Below are positions 15,220-17,072 of a stretch of DNA of 17,072 bases, one piece after another (the stretch's first letter is position 1; each line of letters starts with the position of its first letter). The position numbers and the translations under genes are program-made. This DNA is from CAZGVW01 sp964529265 (GTDB lineage: Bacteria; Planctomycetota; Phycisphaerae; Phycisphaerales; UBA1924), in assembly GCA_964529265.1 (NCBI GenBank), contig CAZGVW010000241.1, forward strand, positions 1 through 17,072, written 5' to 3'. A model generated the notes under the pieces. The model made no database searches, was not told the DNA's origin, and saw only the letters and a list, made by a program, of their open reading frames with translations.

Positions 15220-15566
15220 TCCGCGGGGGACCCCCTGGAGCCCCCTGATCCCCTGGGAGGGGAGGGAGGCCGCTGGCGGGGCCGGATTCGACCTGTGCAT
15301 CCTGCTCAGGTCATTGGCGTACTCCGGCCGCCGGGCGAGGCGGGGAATCCTGCGGTTCGGCAGAGCCAGGGTGTCCGGGCTTTACCGAGCATTGTCGCGG
15401 GCCGTGCGCATAAGGAATCGTTCCTTTGTGACCGCCCCGTTTCAGGCGGGACGGGGTCCACTGAATTGGTGAGGATACGGCGGGGGCGCGGGGGTCGTCA
15501 AGATGGGGAACCCGGGGGGCGGACGCCGGGGTGGGGGCTGGCGCCGTCCGGGGTCTGTGGGCACCG

Positions 15567-16372
15567 TCAGAAGAGGAGGCGGGGCCGGTAGTCGTCGCCA
15601 ATCCAATCGAGGCGGATCGGGAAGCACTGGCCGCCACGGTAGACGAAATTGAGGCGGATGAGGAGCGTCCGTTCGCCCTCGAACTTCCCGACGCCGCGGA
15701 GTGTGGCGGGGAACATGACCCAAGCGGCGCCGGCGCCCTCTTCCTTGGCGTTGTGCGCTCTGAGCGCTGCTCTTCGCGCATCACAGTTGTACAGGCTGCT
15801 CTGCGAGTTCGAGCCTCGCGCGGTGAGCTCCACTGACATGGCAAGACCAGTGCCGGCGGAGGCGCGCGATGTATCGATGCGCACGATCTCCGCGCCGCGC
15901 CACTCGGGATGAGACCAGAGGAGGCTCAGGAGTTCGACTTCAGGCGCCGCCTTCCAATCGGGGTGGGTTTCACCCTGGAATGAGGCGGGCGCGACTTGAG
16001 TGAGATAGCCGCGGGCGACGGGGCTCAGCGTCATGCCGATGCTGTTCATGAGGCGGTCGTAGGCGAGGAAATCGCGCGTGAGCCATGACTCGACGTACGC
16101 CGCGGCGAGGTCACTCACGCCGCGGGCGACTTCCGGCGGGATGCCGGCTTGCTCCAGGTCCGCCGCGGCTCGGCGCCGGATCTCCTCGACGATTTCGGTC
16201 GAAGGGCGCTCAGTGACATCGACGGTGGGCGCGGGGATGGGAGGCGGGGGCGGATCGCCCAGACCGACGGGGCGGGGCGCGTGAACCAGACATAGGCGAG
16301 GAGGCCGAGCGACAAGACGGCCAGGGCCGTCGCTCCGAGCAGTCGCGTATGCCAGGTGAGACGGTTGCGCAT
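15567..16372 (-). pseudogene. membrane-anchored protein of unknown function, frame broken by a -1 shift
   Basis: The family is not recognised. The start at 16372 gives MRNRLTWHTRLLGATALAVL, a signal anchor with a hydrophobic helix at about residues 11-29 (to YVWF), then TRPAP. Past this point that frame becomes Arg/Ser/Pro-rich and stops at 16115. The neighbouring frame carries the sensible continuation: PVGLGDPPPPPIPAPTVDVT, then a helical, charged and well-mixed domain (IVEEIRRRAAADLEQAG, YVESWLTRDFLAYDRLMNSI, VYRGGQCFPIRLDWIGDDY) ending at 15567. The switch lies between about 16240 and 16282, where runs of four and five G occur. A single lost base there would restore one protein of about 268 residues. 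It may be an assembly error, a recent mutation or, less likely, programmed frameshifting. The gene begins 8 bases after the pseudopilin-like gene stop, so the two are probably cotranscribed. Confidence 0.7.
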
Positions 16373-16380
16373 GATTCAGA

Positions 16381-17072
16381 TCAGAAATCGCGCCCGAGGA
16401 TGCCTTCGGGCGTGAGCGCGGGGTGCGTGTTGAGGCACTCCGTGTAGTCGCGGTGCTCGGCGTGGCCATCGGCGAAGAAGACGACGCCCGCGGGTGGGGT
16501 CATGCGCCAAGGAGACTCCGGAGCGCCGAAGCGGTGATGAACGATTTCCTCGTTGAGCACGACCTTCGCTGACGGGTGTCGCACGTTGGCGAGGCGCTGG
16601 GGGCCGAAGTCATCGAGGCGGTGCTGTCCGCTGATGAAGAACTCCGGCGAGGCGAGGAAGGCGCTCGAATACCAGTACGCGGTGTGAAGCGGCGTCGCGG
16701 CGCCGATGAGCGCGGCCCATGCCGCGGCTTCGGAGGGTTTGGGAGACGGCCACTGCGGGGAGGGGGCGTCCTCGGCGGACGTTGCTGCATGGCCGCTGCA
16801 CGTCCACGCGGCGCCGCCTGCGGCGCCGCCCGCCGCTAGGAGCATGGGCCAGCGCGTGACCCAATCCATGTATGGGGCGCGGGCGACGAGGTCGCCGCAT
16901 TGCGCGTAGCCGAAGAGCGAGGGCGTGACGGGGCGGCCGTTGAAGCCCTGCCAGCCGGGGTAGGTCTCGGTTTCGCCCCTCCTGGGCGCGGGCATGAGGT
17001 CGTCGTTGGATGATGCGTGCTGAAGGATGTCGAGGCCGGACTGGCGGACGTTGGAGAGGCACGCGGCGCGGC
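16381..17072 (-). CDS. pseudopilin-like (DUF1559-type) protein, 5' end outside the window
   Basis: The frame is open to the window edge, so 229 residues of the C-terminal part are seen. The first visible residues, AACLSNVRQSGLDILQHASS, match the segment that follows the N-terminal pilin helix in planctomycete type II secretion/DUF1559 proteins (CLSNLRQIGLAL-type). An in-frame ATG at 16995 is therefore probably internal. The end has ANVRHPSAKVVLNEEIVHHR and VVFFADGHAEHRDY, corresponding to the H-X9-DG motif, but the histidine ten residues before DG is Thr here. The missing part should hold a prepilin peptidase site and hydrophobic helix. The likely location is the cell envelope as a secreted minor pseudopilin. 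The substrate is unknown. Confidence 0.8.
   Translation of the reverse strand, partial: RAACLSNVRQSGLDILQHASSNDDLMPAPRRGETETYPGWQGFNGRPVTPSLFGYAQCGDLVARAPYMDWVTRWPMLLAAGGAAGGAAWTCSGHAATSAEDAPSPQWPSPKPSEAAAWAALIGAATPLHTAYWYSSAFLASPEFFISGQHRLDDFGPQRLANVRHPSAKVVLNEEIVHHRFGAPESPWRMTPPAGVVFFADGHAEHRDYTECLNTHPALTPEGILGRDF

Larger units (their letters stand above)
15071..15566. other. 496-base non-coding region upstream of nusA
   Basis: No open frame here looks like a gene on either strand. On the minus strand, reading from the stop of the membrane-anchored gene, there is a 6-bp GC hairpin (CGGACG at 15520-15525 with CGTCCG at 15545-15550), AAGGAA/TTCCTT (15412-15417, 15421-15426), a run of G/C blocks near 15225-15265, the terminator at 15181-15219, and then a relatively A/T-rich stretch before nusA. 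I tested it for tRNA and tmRNA signatures and found none that fold. It is long for this compact genome and may carry the 5' leader of the nusA operon. Confidence 0.6.

Noticed and set aside
15275..15300. Possible tRNA T-arm on the minus strand (GGTCGAATCC followed by CCCCGCCA)
   Set aside because: Aligned as a T-arm, three of the five stem pairs fail, and no cloverleaf could be built upstream.
15280..15310. Possible tmRNA 5' end on the plus strand (GGGGCC followed by GGATTCGAC)
   Set aside because: The spacing between the acceptor-like and GGATTCGAC parts is about six bases short. A tmRNA of normal length would run into the following coding sequence, and no matching 3' acceptor or tag frame was found.

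Overview
The window is high-GC bacterial chromosome, probably from a planctomycete of the Phycisphaerae type. That placement is inference. It rests on the GC-rich palindromic repeats of a kind I associate with planctomycete genomes, a DUF1559-like pseudopilin at the right edge, the scarcity of Shine-Dalgarno sites, and the nusA-infB-DUF503-rbfA order without rimP.

Left part (1-4240), mixed strands: queC (preQ0 synthase, with an altered ATP-binding loop); a large exported protein of unknown function whose 5' end carries in-frame palindromic repeat DNA; a convergent gene encoding two tandem PTPS/QueD-type domains, of which only the second keeps its active site; and, divergent from that, an exported thioredoxin-type glutathione peroxidase.

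Central part (4258-15070), all on the minus strand: a probable transcription-translation operon. nusA leads, followed by infB, a DUF503 gene, rbfA, a helix-hairpin-helix (HhH) DNA-glycosylase-like gene of unknown role, a 158-base gap with two REP-like palindromes, a 1214-residue TPR lipoprotein, and yebC. The DUF503-rbfA and rbfA-HhH junctions are 4-base GTGA overlaps, so these three genes are probably translationally coupled. A 496-base non-coding stretch before nusA holds a good intrinsic terminator and a weak candidate promoter.

Right part (15567-17072), minus strand: the 3' part of a pseudopilin-like gene running off the window, followed closely by a membrane-anchored protein of unknown function whose reading frame is broken by a -1 shift in a G-rich run.

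No tRNA, rRNA, CRISPR array, transposase, integrase or recognisable defence system was found. The central block is ordinary housekeeping. The most unusual items are the HhH protein wired to rbfA, the tandem PTPS protein, the QueC loop and the repeat DNA read as protein. None of these amounts to a demonstrated new system.
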